DNA of 64,000 nucleotides. It comes from Arthrobacter sp. Marseille-P9274 (lineage in GTDB: Bacteria > Actinomycetota > Actinomycetes > Actinomycetales > Micrococcaceae). Under the pieces are notes generated by a model. The model made no database searches. It worked only from the letters and a program-made list of their open reading frames with translations, and was not told where the DNA came from. Made by a program: the position numbers and the translations under genes. The number at the start of each line of letters is the position of its first letter. Positions within the stretch are counted from its first letter, which is position 1. The DNA lies in NCBI RefSeq assembly GCF_946892675.1, contig NZ_CAMPOV010000001.1, positions 1,214,033 to 1,278,032 of the forward strand. The letters are read 5' to 3'. Below, piece by piece: positions 9,667 through 19,876 of this stretch.

Positions 9667-12600
9667 AGCCGCTGCTGCCGGTCGGCGCCGCCGGCAAGCG
9701 TGCGCTCTACCTGCTGGGCGTCCTGGCCGCAGCAAAGGCCGCCGGGCTCGTCCTGCTCGCGCAGGCCGTGGCGGCCGGCGTGGCCGGGCTGGCCGGCGGC
9801 GGCCCGGACTGGAACGCCGTGGCGGTCGAGGCGGTGGCCGGGGCCGTGCTCCGGGCCCTCGCGGCCTGGGGGCAGGAGGTTCTGTCCCAGCGCGCCGCGG
9901 CCGGCGTCAAGGCGCAGCTGCGGGCCGGTCTCGCCGAGCGGGTCATTAACGACGGCGGCGCGACGGGAGCCGGCGGCGGTCCGGGCAGCGGGGCGCTGAG
10001 CGTGCTGGCCACCCGCGGTCTGGACGCGCTGGATGACTACTATGCAAAGTTCCTGCCGGCGCTGGTGGGCTGCGCCGTCATTCCCCTGCTGGTAGGCCTG
10101 CGGATCCTGGGAGCGGATTTCACCAGCGCCCTGGTGGTGCTGCTGACCGTGCCGCTGGTGCCGGTGTTCATGGTCCTGATCGGCCTGCACACCGAGGACC
10201 GGACCAGCCAGGCCGCGCAGGCGCTGCAGCGGCTCTCGGACCAGCTGCTGGAGCTGGCCCGCGGCCTGCCGGTGCTGGTGGGCCTGGGGCGGGCGTCCGC
10301 CCAGACGCGGGCGCTGGCGGACATGGCGGCGGCGTACCGCAGCCGCACCATGGACACGCTCCGCGTCGCCTTCATGTCCTCGCTGGCGCTCGAGCTGATC
10401 TCCACCATCTCCGTAGCGGTGGTGGCGGTGTTCATCGGCGTCCGGCTGGTCCACGGCGAGATGGGCCTCGAGGCCGGACTGCTCGCGCTGATCCTCGCCC
10501 CGGAGTGCTTCCAGCCGCTGCGGGACCTCGGCACGGCGCACCACGCGAGCGAGGACGGGCTGGAGTCGCTCAAGCGCAGCAACGCCGTCCTGCAGGCACC
10601 GGCCGGCCGCCCGCTGGTGGCCGCTGCGCCGCAGGCCGGCGCCGACGGGGCCGCCGCACGGACCTGCGACCCCGGGCTGGCCCAACCGGCAGGTCGGCCC
10701 GATCTGGAGGTGCGCGGGCTGTCCGTCCGTTACCCGGACCGGGACCTGCCCGCCGTCGAGGGGCTGGACTTCACCGTGCCGGCCGGCAACATCGCGCTCC
10801 TGGCGGGGCCGAGCGGAAGCGGCAAGACCACGGTGCTGGAGGTGCTCGCCGGGCTGCGGCAGGACGGACCGCAGGCCGCCGTGTTCGGTGTCGTCAGCGG
10901 CGTCTACCGGGACGGGATCGCATGGGTCCCGCAGCACCCCGTGCCGGCGGAAGAGACCGTCGCGGCGGAAATCGCCCTGTACGCGGGACTGGCCGGACCG
11001 GCCGCCCGCGAGGCCGCTCTGGAGGTGCTGGCCGAGGTCAACGCCGCCCATCTCATCGACGCGCAGACCGGCGAACTCAGCCCGGGCGAACTGCGGCGGC
11101 TCGCCGTCGCCCGCGCCCTCGCCCGGATCGGCCACGTTCCCGGCGTCCGCGTGCTGCTGGCCGACGAGCCCACCGCGCACGTGGACGACGCGAGCGCGCG
11201 CGCCATCGAGCGGGCGCTCTCGCGCCTGCGGGGCCGTGTGACGACCGTGCTGGTGGCGCATGATCCGCAGACCGCGCGGCTGGCCGACCTAGTCGTGCCC
11301 GTGGACGCCGCCCGTAACGGCGCCGATGGTGCCGGTCGGCCGGCGCGGCCCAAGGACGATCCGACGCCCGCCGTCCGGAAGGGTGCCGTCCGGTACGAGG
11401 GCGCCGTGCGGGAGGACATCCCGCAGGAGTGTGCCGCGCCGGCGACGGCGCAGCAACAGGACGCGCGGGGACGGACCGCTTCCCCGGGCGAGTTCGGCGG
11501 ACGGTCGTCGGGGCGCTCCCGCGTTCCGCTCTGGCGGAACCTGGGGATGCTCCAGCCATGGAGCCGGCAGTTCATCGCAGCGCTCTTCCTCGGGCTGGGC
11601 GCCACGCTTTTCGGCGTCGCCCTGACCGCGCTGTCCGGCTGGCTGATTGTCCGGGCGAGCGAGCAGCCGCCCATCCTGCACCTGATGACGGCCATTGTGG
11701 GGGTCCGGTTCTTCGGCATCGGCCGGGCGGTGCTGCGCTACCACGAGCGGCTGCGGCTGCACGACGCCGTCTTCGCGGCCACCGACCGGCTGCGGATCCG
11801 GCTCTGGAACGGGCTGCAGCAGCGCCCGGCCGGGTGGCGCAAGCTCGCCCGCGGCGGCGAGGCGCTGGAGAAGCTGGTGGGCGACGTCGATGAGCTGCGC
11901 GACGTGGCGCCGCGCGCGGTGTTCGCGCCGCTGGTCGGCGTGCTCACGGCAGCCGCGTCGTGCATCGCAACCGGACTGCTGATGCCGGCGGGACTGGGCT
12001 GGCAGCTGCTGCTCGCCGCTGCCGGGCTCGGCCTCGCCCCGGCGGTAACCCGGTGGGCCGACCGCTCCGGCCAGGCCGCCAGCGTCGGGCTGAAGGGCCG
12101 GACCCTGCATGCCTTCACCCGGCTCCTGCAGGCAGCGGCGGACCTGGCGCCCAACCGCGCCGCGGGACCGTTGCTGGCGCGGGCACGTGAGCTGGAGGAA
12201 AGGACGACGGCGGTGCTCCGGAGGGGTGCCTGGGCGCAGGGCCTGGGACAGGCCGTCATCGTCCTGGCCTGCTCGCTCTCTGCCCTGGCCATGATCGGTT
12301 CGGCCGGCGGAACGGATCCGGGGGCCGCTGCCGTGGTCATCCTCATGCAGCTGGCCCTGGTGGAGCCGTTCGTGGCGGTCAACGCCGCGGCCCACCAGTG
12401 GGGCGCCTGGCGCGAGCTGGGCGAGCGGGTGCTGCCGCAGCTGGGCAGCGCCGACCAGCAGCCGGAAACCCGGCGCCCGGCAGCCGGGGCAGGCCAGGCG
12501 GGTGCACCTGCGGGCGCCCGGCCCGAAGCGGAGGGCGCGCCCGTGGCGTCGCTGCAGCTGCGCGATGCCGGCTACGCCTATCCGGGGCAGGCGGAGCCGG

Positions 12601-13214
12601 TCTTCACCGGACTGGAACTCGACCTGGCGCCGGGGGACTGGCTGGCCGTCACCGGCCCTTCGGGCAGCGGCAAGTCGACCTTGCTCGGCGTGCTGCTGGG
12701 CTTCCTGCCGCTGCGGCAGGGCCACTACCTGGTCAATGGAGTCCCGGTCGAGGCGGGAGGCGGGCTGGCCGGGCGGATTGCGTGGACGCCCCAGGAAGCC
12801 CACCTGTTCAACTCCAGCCTGCGGGCCAACCTGCTGCTGGCCCGGGAACGCGGCAACCCGCCGTCGGACGCCGAAATGCACGCGGCACTTGCCGCCGTCG
12901 GGCTCGGATCCTTCACTGCGGCCCTGCCGCAGGGAATGGACACCCGGCTGGGACCGGACGGGCACTTCCTCTCCGGCGGCCAGCGCCAGCGCGTCGCCGT
13001 CGCCAGGGCGCTGCTGACGGAAGCGGATGTGGTGCTGCTGGACGAGCCGACCGCGCATCTGGACCCGGAGTCGGCCTCGAGCCTGCTGGCCGACCTGCGG
13101 ACGGCGCTGGCGGGAAAGGCTGTGGTCATGGTGACGCATGATCCGGCCGAGGCGGCGGCGTGTCCGCGCATCCTGGAGCTGGGTTCCGCCGCGAAGGCAG
13201 CTGTCCTACGCTGA
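9663..13214 (+). CDS. cydDC: Fused thiol/haem ABC exporter CydD-CydC
   Basis: One 1183-residue protein holds two complete ABC half-transporters that are separate genes in E. coli. CydDC exports thiols or transports haem and is needed to assemble cytochrome bd. First half: membrane domain to about residue 340, then Walker A AGPSGSGKTT, a degenerate signature ELSPGELRRLAVARAL and Walker B VLLADEPTAHVD. An alanine/arginine-rich linker of roughly 90 residues follows. Second half: membrane domain, Walker A TGPSGSGKST, canonical LSGGQRQRVAVARAL and VVLLDEPTAHLD. The GTG start at 9663 overlaps the cydB stop. CydDC fusions are common in actinobacteria. The unequal signatures suggest only one composite ATP site is fully active. 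Confidence 0.93.
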   Translation: MKPLLPVGAAGKRALYLLGVLAAAKAAGLVLLAQAVAAGVAGLAGGGPDWNAVAVEAVAGAVLRALAAWGQEVLSQRAAAGVKAQLRAGLAERVINDGGATGAGGGPGSGALSVLATRGLDALDDYYAKFLPALVGCAVIPLLVGLRILGADFTSALVVLLTVPLVPVFMVLIGLHTEDRTSQAAQALQRLSDQLLELARGLPVLVGLGRASAQTRALADMAAAYRSRTMDTLRVAFMSSLALELISTISVAVVAVFIGVRLVHGEMGLEAGLLALILAPECFQPLRDLGTAHHASEDGLESLKRSNAVLQAPAGRPLVAAAPQAGADGAAARTCDPGLAQPAGRPDLEVRGLSVRYPDRDLPAVEGLDFTVPAGNIALLAGPSGSGKTTVLEVLAGLRQDGPQAAVFGVVSGVYRDGIAWVPQHPVPAEETVAAEIALYAGLAGPAAREAALEVLAEVNAAHLIDAQTGELSPGELRRLAVARALARIGHVPGVRVLLADEPTAHVDDASARAIERALSRLRGRVTTVLVAHDPQTARLADLVVPVDAARNGADGAGRPARPKDDPTPAVRKGAVRYEGAVREDIPQECAAPATAQQQDARGRTASPGEFGGRSSGRSRVPLWRNLGMLQPWSRQFIAALFLGLGATLFGVALTALSGWLIVRASEQPPILHLMTAIVGVRFFGIGRAVLRYHERLRLHDAVFAATDRLRIRLWNGLQQRPAGWRKLARGGEALEKLVGDVDELRDVAPRAVFAPLVGVLTAAASCIATGLLMPAGLGWQLLLAAAGLGLAPAVTRWADRSGQAASVGLKGRTLHAFTRLLQAAADLAPNRAAGPLLARARELEERTTAVLRRGAWAQGLGQAVIVLACSLSALAMIGSAGGTDPGAAAVVILMQLALVEPFVAVNAAAHQWGAWRELGERVLPQLGSADQQPETRRPAAGAGQAGAPAGARPEAEGAPVASLQLRDAGYAYPGQAEPVFTGLELDLAPGDWLAVTGPSGSGKSTLLGVLLGFLPLRQGHYLVNGVPVEAGGGLAGRIAWTPQEAHLFNSSLRANLLLARERGNPPSDAEMHAALAAVGLGSFTAALPQGMDTRLGPDGHFLSGGQRQRVAVARALLTEADVVLLDEPTAHLDPESASSLLADLRTALAGKAVVMVTHDPAEAAACPRILELGSAAKAAVLR

Positions 13215-13219
13215 AGGAC

Positions 13220-14206
13220 ATGACGATCGCCGCGCCGCCGCCCTTTCCAGACCACGGCCTCTCCTGGCGGGCCCTCACCGAGGCCGACATCGACGCGTGG
13301 CATGCGCTGATCGGGCGCATGTCCGAGGCGGACAAGCCTGTGTGGACCGAGACCCGGGCGGACCTGGAGGAAGTCTTCGGGACCGCGCACAACGACCCGG
13401 CCGCGACCACGGCGGCCGGTTTCGACGAGGGCGGCGTGCTGCGTGCCGTCGGACGGGTGCATGGGAACGCCGGCTCGGCCGTCGCCCACACCTGGGGCGG
13501 AGTGGACCCGGGGTGGCGCCGCCGGGGGATCGGCCGGGCACTCTACGCCTGGCAGGCGGACTGCCAGCGGGCCCGCTTTGAGGCCGCCGGGACCTCCGGC
13601 GGGGTCCTGCGGACCTACACGGAGGAACAGAACACCGGCCACAACGCGCTGATGCAGGCCGTGGGCACCCGCATCGTCCGGTACTTCACCGAGATGACGC
13701 GTTCTCTGGACGTCCCCATACCGGACCTGCCGCTGCCGGCCGGTTATGTCTTCCGAACCCTCGATTCTGCGGACAGCGAGGCCGTGCGGCTCGCCCATAA
13801 TGAGGCATTCGCCGACCATTGGGGCAGCGAGCCGCGCGACCGGCAGCGCTGGAAGTTCACCGTGGAGCATCCTCAGCTCAAGCCGGAGTGGAGCATGTCG
13901 GTCGTGGAGACGGCCACCGGCGAGACCGTGGCCTACCAGCTCGCGAGCTTCGACCCGGACTACCGCAAGCACGCCGGCTACGACGAGGGCTTCACCGACC
14001 TGCTCGGCGTGCGCCGGGCCTGGCGCGGGCGCGGGTTCGCCCCGGCACTGCTGGCCGAGGCCATGCGCCGGTTCAAGGCCGCCGGCATCGCGCATGCCGG
14101 GCTGGGCGTCGACACCGAGAATCCCAGCGGTGCCCTCGGCCTCTACACCCGGATGGGGTACGAGCCGACCAAACGCGACTTCGCCTGGCAGCTGCCGCTG
14201 ACCTGA
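13220..14206 (+). CDS. Tandem GNAT-family N-acetyltransferase
   Basis: A 328-residue protein with two GNAT-like halves. The first shows a degenerate acetyl-CoA loop (GGVDPGWRRRGIGRALYAWQ, near residues 93-112). The second has the classic pattern in TDLLGVRRAWRGRGFAPALL, then a conserved terminal NPSGALGLYTRMGYEPTKR. Two-domain GNATs in actinobacteria include mycothiol synthase and Eis-like enzymes; nothing here singles out a substrate, and it lacks features I would need to call it MshD. The ATG at 13220 sits five bases after the cydDC stop with AAGGA next to it, so it may be co-transcribed with the cyd operon, although no functional link is evident. Confidence 0.8.
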   Translation: MTIAAPPPFPDHGLSWRALTEADIDAWHALIGRMSEADKPVWTETRADLEEVFGTAHNDPAATTAAGFDEGGVLRAVGRVHGNAGSAVAHTWGGVDPGWRRRGIGRALYAWQADCQRARFEAAGTSGGVLRTYTEEQNTGHNALMQAVGTRIVRYFTEMTRSLDVPIPDLPLPAGYVFRTLDSADSEAVRLAHNEAFADHWGSEPRDRQRWKFTVEHPQLKPEWSMSVVETATGETVAYQLASFDPDYRKHAGYDEGFTDLLGVRRAWRGRGFAPALLAEAMRRFKAAGIAHAGLGVDTENPSGALGLYTRMGYEPTKRDFAWQLPLT

Positions 14207-14212
14207 CCCGCT

Positions 14213-14260
14213 GACTCAGGCGCGGACTCAGGCGCGGACTCAGGCTCGGACTCAGGCCCC
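14213..14260. repeat. Four tandem copies of a 12-bp repeat
   Basis: GACTCAGGCGCG is repeated head-to-tail at 14213, 14225, 14237 and 14249, the last two copies with small changes. It lies between the GNAT stop and the stop of the decayed DinB gene. On the minus strand every 12-base unit carries an in-frame TGA, so the array multiplies the stop codon of that gene. Confidence 0.9.
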
Positions 14261-14540
14261 GACGTCGTGCAGGTGATGGACGACGTCGTGCGCGAAATAG
14301 GCGCCCAGGGTGCGCACGGTGAAGGCCGAACCGTTGCTCCGGAGGCCGCGCCGGTCCCACTGTTCCCGTGGGACCGCCGCGAAGGCGACCGCCACGGCGG
14401 CGGCGCCGGCCTCCAGCTCCTGCGCTACGCGGTGCGGATCCGCTTCCGAGTACGCGCCCTCCAGTGCTTCCCGGTCCTGGTCCCAGTCCGGGAAGCCGGG
14501 TGACCCAGGTCCAGTCCTTGGTGTCGGGAACGATCGGCAT
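14252..14540 (-). pseudogene. Remnant of a DinB-family (maleylpyruvate isomerase-like) gene
   Basis: Two pieces of one family sit in different frames. From 14540 the frame reads MPIVPDTKDWTWV, the diagnostic start of an actinobacterial DinB-superfamily protein. After 13 codons homology jumps to another frame, which reads GSPGFPDWDQDREALEGAYS and onward through AYFAHDVVHHLHDVGA to the stop at 14252. In intact relatives about 75-80 residues, including the conserved CPECGFD-type region and the first metal-ligand histidine, separate these parts (family knowledge, from memory). The gene has therefore lost its middle and is out of frame at the junction near 14502-14506. The C-terminal HDVVHH metal motif remains but cannot be reached from the start. 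Confidence 0.75.
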
Positions 14541-14560
14541 GGCAGAAGTGTAGGCGCGGG

Positions 14561-17041
14561 TCAGCCGAGCGCGGGCCCGACAGCGTCGATTGTCTGCGAG
14601 AGCGGGACGCCGGAGCCGTCCCGGCGCCCGTGTTCCACCGGCAGCGTCCGGACCACCCCGGCGGACGTCGAGGCCTTGGCCGGACCGTGGCCCGCCCAGC
14701 CGAGGCTGAGCTGGTCTTCGCCCTTGAGGAAACGGTGCGCCCGCAGGCCGGCGGTGGCCCTGCCCTTGGCCGGGAACTCGGCCAGCGCCGTGACCTTGAC
14801 CGAGCCGGGGGAGGTGCCGGGGAGGGCCGCGGAGGCGGAGGCGATGGTGACGACGACGGCCGCGTCGTCCGTCGGGTCGGCCGCGCCGAAGAAGACTACC
14901 GAGTCCTCGGCGGCCAGCTTGATCCCGTTCACGCCGCCCGCCGTGCGGCCCTGGGGCCGGACCGTCGACGAGGGGAAGCGCAGCAGCTGGGCGTGCCGGG
15001 TCAGGAACACCAGGTCCTCGTCCTCACGCGCGACGCAGACTCCGATGATGTGGTCCTGCGGCTTGAGCGTGATGATCTCCCAGTCTTCGCGGTTCAGCGG
15101 GTAATCGGGGCTGACCCGCTTGACCATGCCGCCGGCAGTGCCGATGGCCAGCACGGCGTTGAGCGGCGCGAGGGCGACGAGCGTTTCGCCCTTGGCCAGC
15201 GTGATGAACTCCCGGGCGGGCACGCCGCCGGCGAGGTTGGGCGTGCCGGAGCCGGGGGAGAGCGTGGGCATGTCCACGACCTGCAGGCGCAGCATCCGGC
15301 CCAGCGAGGTGACGGCGCCGATTTCCGCGCGGGCCGAGGTGCGGACAACGGAGGTGAACACGTCATGCTTGATGCGCTGACCGCCGTCCGCCAGCTCCTG
15401 CTGGTCGGCGGTGCGGGCGAGCTGGCCCGAGGCCGAGAGGATGGCCCAGCACGGGTCGTCCGCGATCTCCAGCTGCACGGGAGCCTTCTTGCCCGCCGGT
15501 GCCGGGGCGGCGCCGGCGAGCGCGGCGGTGGCCTCGGTTTCCAGCAGCAGCGTGCGGCGCGGGGTTGCGTAGCTGGCGGCGACCTCGCCCAGTTCGTCGG
15601 AGACCAGCTTGCGCAGCTTCGGCTCGGAGGCGAGGATTTCCTCCAGCTCGGCGATCGCCTGGCGCAGTTCCTCCTGCTCCTTCTCCAGTTCGATGCGGGA
15701 GTACTTGGTCAGCTGGCGCAGGCGCAGTTCCAGGATGTGGTTGGCCTGGATCTCGGTCAGGTCGAAGACCCCCATCAGCCGCTCACGGGCCTGGGCGGTC
15801 TCGTCCGAGGACCGGATGATCTGGATGACCTCGTCGATGTCCACGATCGCGATCAGCAGGCCCTCGACCAGGTGGAGGCGGTCCTTCTTCTTGCCGAGGC
15901 GGAAGGTGGTGCGGCGGCGGACCACGCCGATGCGGTGGTCCACGTAGACCTGGAGCAGTTCCAGCAGGCCGAGCGTGCGCGGCTGGCCGTCGACGAGCGT
16001 GACGTTGTTGATGCCGAAGGAATCCTCCATCGGCGTGTAGCGGTACAGCTGCTGGAGCACGGCGTTCGGGTTGAAACCGTTCTTCAGCTCGATGATCAGG
16101 CGCAGCCCGTGGTGGCGGTCCGTCAGGTCCACCACATCGCTGATGCCCTGCAGCTTCTTGGACGTGACCGCGTCCTTGATCTTCTCGATCACTTTTTCCG
16201 GACCCACCAGGTACGGCAGTTCGGTGACGACCAGGCCCGTGCGGCGGGCCGAGATCTGCTCGACCTGCACGGTGGCCCGGGTCTTGAAGGAACCGCGGCC
16301 GGTGGCGTAGGCGTCGCGGATGCCGGCCAGGCCGACGATCTTGCCGCCGGTGGGCAGGTCCGGCCCCGGGACGAAGGCCATGATGTCGTCCAGCTGGGCG
16401 TCCGGGTTGGCGATCAGGTGCTGGGCGGCGGCGATGACCTCGCCGAGGTTGTGCGGGGCCATGTTGGTGGCCATGCCGACGGCGATGCCGGAGGATCCGT
16501 TGACCAGGAGGTTCGGGAACGCGGCCGGGAGGACCTCCGGCTGCATGAACTGGTTGTCGTAGTTCGGGATGAAATCGACGACTTCTTCGTCCAGATGGTT
16601 CGTCATGGCCAACGCCGGAGCCGCCAGCCTCGCCTCGGTGTACCGCGGGGCCGCGGGGCCGTCATCGAGGGAGCCGAAGTTGCCGTGCCCGTCGATCAGC
16701 GGCATGCGCAGTGCGAAGTCCTGGGCCATGCGGACCATCGCGTCGTAGATGGCGGTGTCCCCGTGCGGGTGCAGCTTGCCCATGACCTCGCCGACGACGC
16801 GGGCGGACTTCACGTGTCCGCGGTCCGGGCGCAGCCCCATCTCCGACATCATGAACAGGATGCGCCGCTGGACCGGCTTCAGCCCGTCGCGCGCGTCCGG
16901 CAGTGCCCGGGAGTAGATCACCGAGTACGCGTATTCGAGGAAGGAGACCTCCATCTCGGAGGTGACGTCGATATCGACGATGTTCTCGACGAGGTCTTCG
17001 GGCAGTGCCTGGCTGGCAGAGGGCTTGGGTCGGCGGGCCAT
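14561..17041 (-). CDS. parC: DNA topoisomerase IV subunit A (GyrA/ParC family)
   Basis: DNA-cleaving subunit of the type IIA topoisomerase that partners ParE; 826 residues. Landmarks are [18 protein letters not shown], the quinolone-determining stretch [17 protein letters not shown] (residues 91-107), and the catalytic Arg-Tyr pair at 133-134 in [11 protein letters not shown]. The C-terminal third contains beta-pinwheel repeats that bind DNA. The position of the usual Ser of the quinolone pocket is Thr96 here. The start [10 protein letters not shown] is chosen because family similarity begins there; the frame stays open further upstream but runs into the divergent gene. Only 48 bp separate it from the GNAT-synthetase gene. 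Confidence 0.92.
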   Translation of the reverse strand: MARRPKPSASQALPEDLVENIVDIDVTSEMEVSFLEYAYSVIYSRALPDARDGLKPVQRRILFMMSEMGLRPDRGHVKSARVVGEVMGKLHPHGDTAIYDAMVRMAQDFALRMPLIDGHGNFGSLDDGPAAPRYTEARLAAPALAMTNHLDEEVVDFIPNYDNQFMQPEVLPAAFPNLLVNGSSGIAVGMATNMAPHNLGEVIAAAQHLIANPDAQLDDIMAFVPGPDLPTGGKIVGLAGIRDAYATGRGSFKTRATVQVEQISARRTGLVVTELPYLVGPEKVIEKIKDAVTSKKLQGISDVVDLTDRHHGLRLIIELKNGFNPNAVLQQLYRYTPMEDSFGINNVTLVDGQPRTLGLLELLQVYVDHRIGVVRRRTTFRLGKKKDRLHLVEGLLIAIVDIDEVIQIIRSSDETAQARERLMGVFDLTEIQANHILELRLRQLTKYSRIELEKEQEELRQAIAELEEILASEPKLRKLVSDELGEVAASYATPRRTLLLETEATAALAGAAPAPAGKKAPVQLEIADDPCWAILSASGQLARTADQQELADGGQRIKHDVFTSVVRTSARAEIGAVTSLGRMLRLQVVDMPTLSPGSGTPNLAGGVPAREFITLAKGETLVALAPLNAVLAIGTAGGMVKRVSPDYPLNREDWEIITLKPQDHIIGVCVAREDEDLVFLTRHAQLLRFPSSTVRPQGRTAGGVNGIKLAAEDSVVFFGAADPTDDAAVVVTIASASAALPGTSPGSVKVTALAEFPAKGRATAGLRAHRFLKGEDQLSLGWAGHGPAKASTSAGVVRTLPVEHGRRDGSGVPLSQTIDAVGPALG

Positions 17042-17077
17042 ATGGAGAGATCGGGTCCTTACATCTGTTGAAGCAGT

Positions 17078-17083
17078 TAAAGT
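17078..17083 (+). promoter_or_regulatory. -10 element for the GNAT-synthetase gene, leaderless geometry
   Basis: TAAAGT ends six bases before the ATG at 17090, so transcription would start at or next to the start codon. No Shine-Dalgarno sequence is visible. The 48-bp divergent gap must also hold the parC promoter. Confidence 0.45.
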
Positions 17084-17089
17084 GAGTTT

Positions 17090-19798
17090 ATGGCTCAAGA
17101 GGCGCAAACCCGGGATTATCCGGACTACTGGGAGGCCGATGTCGTGCTGCGCGACGGGGGGACCGCGCACCTGCGGCCCATCGTCCCGGAGGACGGACCG
17201 GCGCTGCAGGCTTTCCACATGGGACAGTCGGAGAGCTCGATCTACCTGCGCTTCTTCACCTTCAAGGCGAAGCTTAGCGCCCGCGAACTGGAGCGGTTCA
17301 CCAACGTCGACTACCACAGCCGGGTCGCCTTCGTCATCACCATCGCCGGCGACATCATCGGCATCGGTCGCTACGACCGGCTGGACGACCCGGACGAGGC
17401 GGAAGTCGCCTTCAACATCGCGGACAGCCATCAGGGCCGCGGGCTCGGGTCCATCCTGCTGGAGCATCTGGCGGCGGCGGCGCGCGAAAACGGCATCCGC
17501 CGGTTCTCCGCGGAGGTGCTGCCGGAGAACCGCAAGATGGTCACGGTGTTCAACGACGCCGGCTACGAGGTGCGGAGGCATTTCGACGACGGGGTCGTGA
17601 TGCTCGAATTCAATATCGACCCGACGGAACGTTCGCGCGCCGTGATGGAATCACGCGAGCACCGCGCGGAGGCGCGCAGCGTCGCCAGCCTGCTGGCGCC
17701 GTCGTCCGTTGCCGTCATAGGGGCCAGCCGGGAATACGGCAGCATCGGTTACGCCCTGCTCGAGCACATCGTCGAGGGCGGCTTTACCGGCCCGGTATAC
17801 GCCATCAACCCGCAGGCGCTGGAGCTGGGCGGGATGATTTCCTACGGCACGATCGGCGAGGTGCCCGAGCCCGTCCAGCTGGCCATCATCGCGGTGCCCT
17901 ACGACCAGGTGCTCAAGGTCGCGCAGGAGTGCGCCGACGCCGGCGTGAAGGGCCTGATCGTCGCCACGGCCGGTTTCGCGGACACCGGGCAGGAGGGACT
18001 GGCCCGGCAGCGCGAGCTGGTCCGCAACGCCCGGGCGAACGGCATGCGGGTGGTCGGACCGGCCTCCCTGGGCATCATCAACACGGATCCGGCGGTCACG
18101 CTGAACGCGTCGATGGCACCGCACCTGCCGCGGCGGGGGCGGCTGGGCCTGTTCAGCCAGTCGGCCGCGATCGGCGTGATGCTCTACGCCGCCGCCACGC
18201 GCCGCGGACTGGGCCTGTCCTCGACGTTGTCGGCGGGCAACCGGGCCGACGTCTCCGGCAACGACGTGATGCAGTACTGGGAGGACGATCCGGCGACGGG
18301 GGCCGTGGGCCTCTACCTGGAGTCCTTCGGCAACCCGCGCAAGTTTTCCCGGATCGCCCGGCGGCTCTCCCGCAGCAAACCGGTCATCGTGGCGAAGTCG
18401 GATCTGATGGGCCTGCAGCTGCCGCCCGGCCACCATGTGCGGACAACGCAGGCGCCCGGCGGCGCCCTCGACGCCATGATGCGGCAGTCCGGCGTGGTCC
18501 GGGTCGACACCTACGAACAGCTGATGGACGTGGCCCAGATCGTGGTCAGCCAGCCGCTGCCGGCCGGGCCCGGGGTCGCGGTGCTGAGCAATTCCCTGGC
18601 GCTGGGGAAGGTCATCGCGGACGCGGCGGCCACGCACCAGCTGCAGGCGGTGCATCTCGCGACGTCGCTCGGACTCGACGCCGCGCGGTCGGAGGCGCTG
18701 GACCTGCTCCGCGGCAAGCTGCGCGAGGCGCTGGCGCTTCAGGAGGTGCATTCGGCCTTCGTCACCCTGCTGCCCGTGAACGGCCTGGACAACGAAGAGA
18801 TCGCGCAGGTGCTCCGTGCCTGCGGCGAGGAAGCCGGCAAGCCCGTCATCGCCGCATTCACCGGCGTCCTGGATCCCCAGGCGGTTGCGGAGGGACTGCT
18901 CGCGGTCGGGGCGGCGGACGAAGGCGCGGCGCGGCAGCCCGCGGTGCCCACGTTCTCCAGCCCGGGCAGCGGCATCGAGGCACTGGCCGCCGTGGTGCGC
19001 TACACCGAATGGCTCGGGCGCGACCAGGGCGAGGTCGTGGAACCCAGCGGCCTGGAGCGGGACCGCGCCGCGGACATGATCGATGCACTGCTCGAGGGCG
19101 TTGCGGGGGACCAATTGGTGCAGACCACCACCGAGCAGGCCGGCGAGCTGCTCGGCTGCTACGGGATCAGCGTGCTGCCCTCTGCTGCTTTTTCGACGGC
19201 GGACGAAGCGGTCGCGGCGGCCGATCGCCTGGGCTGGCCGGTGGCGTTGAAGGCAATGGACGACAGGCTGCGCCAGCGGCTCGACCTCGGCGGCGTGCGG
19301 CTGAACATCGTCGACGCCGATTCGCTGCGGCGGAACATCGAGCACATGCGCCAGGTGCTACGCCCGTTCGGGGACATCGGGCTGGAGCTCCAGTCCATGG
19401 CGGCGTCCGGCCAGTCCTGCACCATCCGGGCGATCGAGGACCCGCTCCTGGGGCCGGTCGTCTCCTTCGGCTTGTCCGGGGACGCAGTCAATCTGCTGGG
19501 GGACTGGTCGCACCGGATTCCGCCGCTGACCTCCGTCGACGTCGCGGACCTGATCCGCAGCCCGCGGGCCGCCCCCAAGCTGTTCGGCTACCAGGGCCTG
19601 CCGGCCGTGGACGTGGCCGCGCTGGAAGACCTGGTCAACCGGGTGGCGCTGATGAAGGACGACCATCCTGAGATCGCGCTGCTGGAATTCAACCCCGTCC
19701 TGGTGTCGCCGCAGGGACTCACCGTTCTGAGCGCGGACCTGCGCCTGGGCAATTACGCGCAGCGCACGGACAGCGCGCGTAGGGCCATGCGGGACTGA
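17090..19798 (+). CDS. GNAT acetyltransferase fused to ADP-forming acyl-CoA synthetase-like domains
   Basis: A 902-residue multidomain protein of the Pat/PatA protein-acetyltransferase type. Residues 1-175 form a GNAT domain ([20 protein letters not shown] is its acetyl-CoA loop; [20 protein letters not shown] follows). From about 195 a CoA-binding Rossmann domain begins ([20 protein letters not shown]). A succinyl-CoA-ligase-like domain follows ([20 protein letters not shown]). The last 220 residues form an ATP-grasp domain ([31 protein letters not shown]). In E. coli PatZ the GNAT is C-terminal; here it is N-terminal, as in several actinobacteria. The likely role is lysine acetylation of metabolic enzymes such as acyl-CoA synthetases, tuned by a ligand on the synthetase part. 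Confidence 0.9.
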   Translation: MAQEAQTRDYPDYWEADVVLRDGGTAHLRPIVPEDGPALQAFHMGQSESSIYLRFFTFKAKLSARELERFTNVDYHSRVAFVITIAGDIIGIGRYDRLDDPDEAEVAFNIADSHQGRGLGSILLEHLAAAARENGIRRFSAEVLPENRKMVTVFNDAGYEVRRHFDDGVVMLEFNIDPTERSRAVMESREHRAEARSVASLLAPSSVAVIGASREYGSIGYALLEHIVEGGFTGPVYAINPQALELGGMISYGTIGEVPEPVQLAIIAVPYDQVLKVAQECADAGVKGLIVATAGFADTGQEGLARQRELVRNARANGMRVVGPASLGIINTDPAVTLNASMAPHLPRRGRLGLFSQSAAIGVMLYAAATRRGLGLSSTLSAGNRADVSGNDVMQYWEDDPATGAVGLYLESFGNPRKFSRIARRLSRSKPVIVAKSDLMGLQLPPGHHVRTTQAPGGALDAMMRQSGVVRVDTYEQLMDVAQIVVSQPLPAGPGVAVLSNSLALGKVIADAAATHQLQAVHLATSLGLDAARSEALDLLRGKLREALALQEVHSAFVTLLPVNGLDNEEIAQVLRACGEEAGKPVIAAFTGVLDPQAVAEGLLAVGAADEGAARQPAVPTFSSPGSGIEALAAVVRYTEWLGRDQGEVVEPSGLERDRAADMIDALLEGVAGDQLVQTTTEQAGELLGCYGISVLPSAAFSTADEAVAAADRLGWPVALKAMDDRLRQRLDLGGVRLNIVDADSLRRNIEHMRQVLRPFGDIGLELQSMAASGQSCTIRAIEDPLLGPVVSFGLSGDAVNLLGDWSHRIPPLTSVDVADLIRSPRAAPKLFGYQGLPAVDVAALEDLVNRVALMKDDHPEIALLEFNPVLVSPQGLTVLSADLRLGNYAQRTDSARRAMRD

Positions 19799-19876
19799 TC
19801 GTACCGGCGCGGACCCCGGCCGGTGGCCGCGGTGCCGGGTTCGCAATCGGCCAGCGGCTGGGCCAGAATGGAATTC

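Noticed and set aside
13220-14206. Mycothiol synthase MshD
   Set aside because: It has the same two-GNAT layout, but I see no specific MshD signature, and many unrelated actinobacterial GNAT proteins share this layout.
14213-14260. CRISPR-like repeat array
   Set aside because: The 12-bp units are directly tandem without spacers and there are no cas genes.
14630-17071. An 813-codon plus-strand open frame opposite parC
   Set aside because: It is a high-GC antisense shadow: composition is dominated by Gly, Asp, Val, Gln, His and Arg with no family motif, while the minus strand encodes an unmistakable type IIA topoisomerase subunit.
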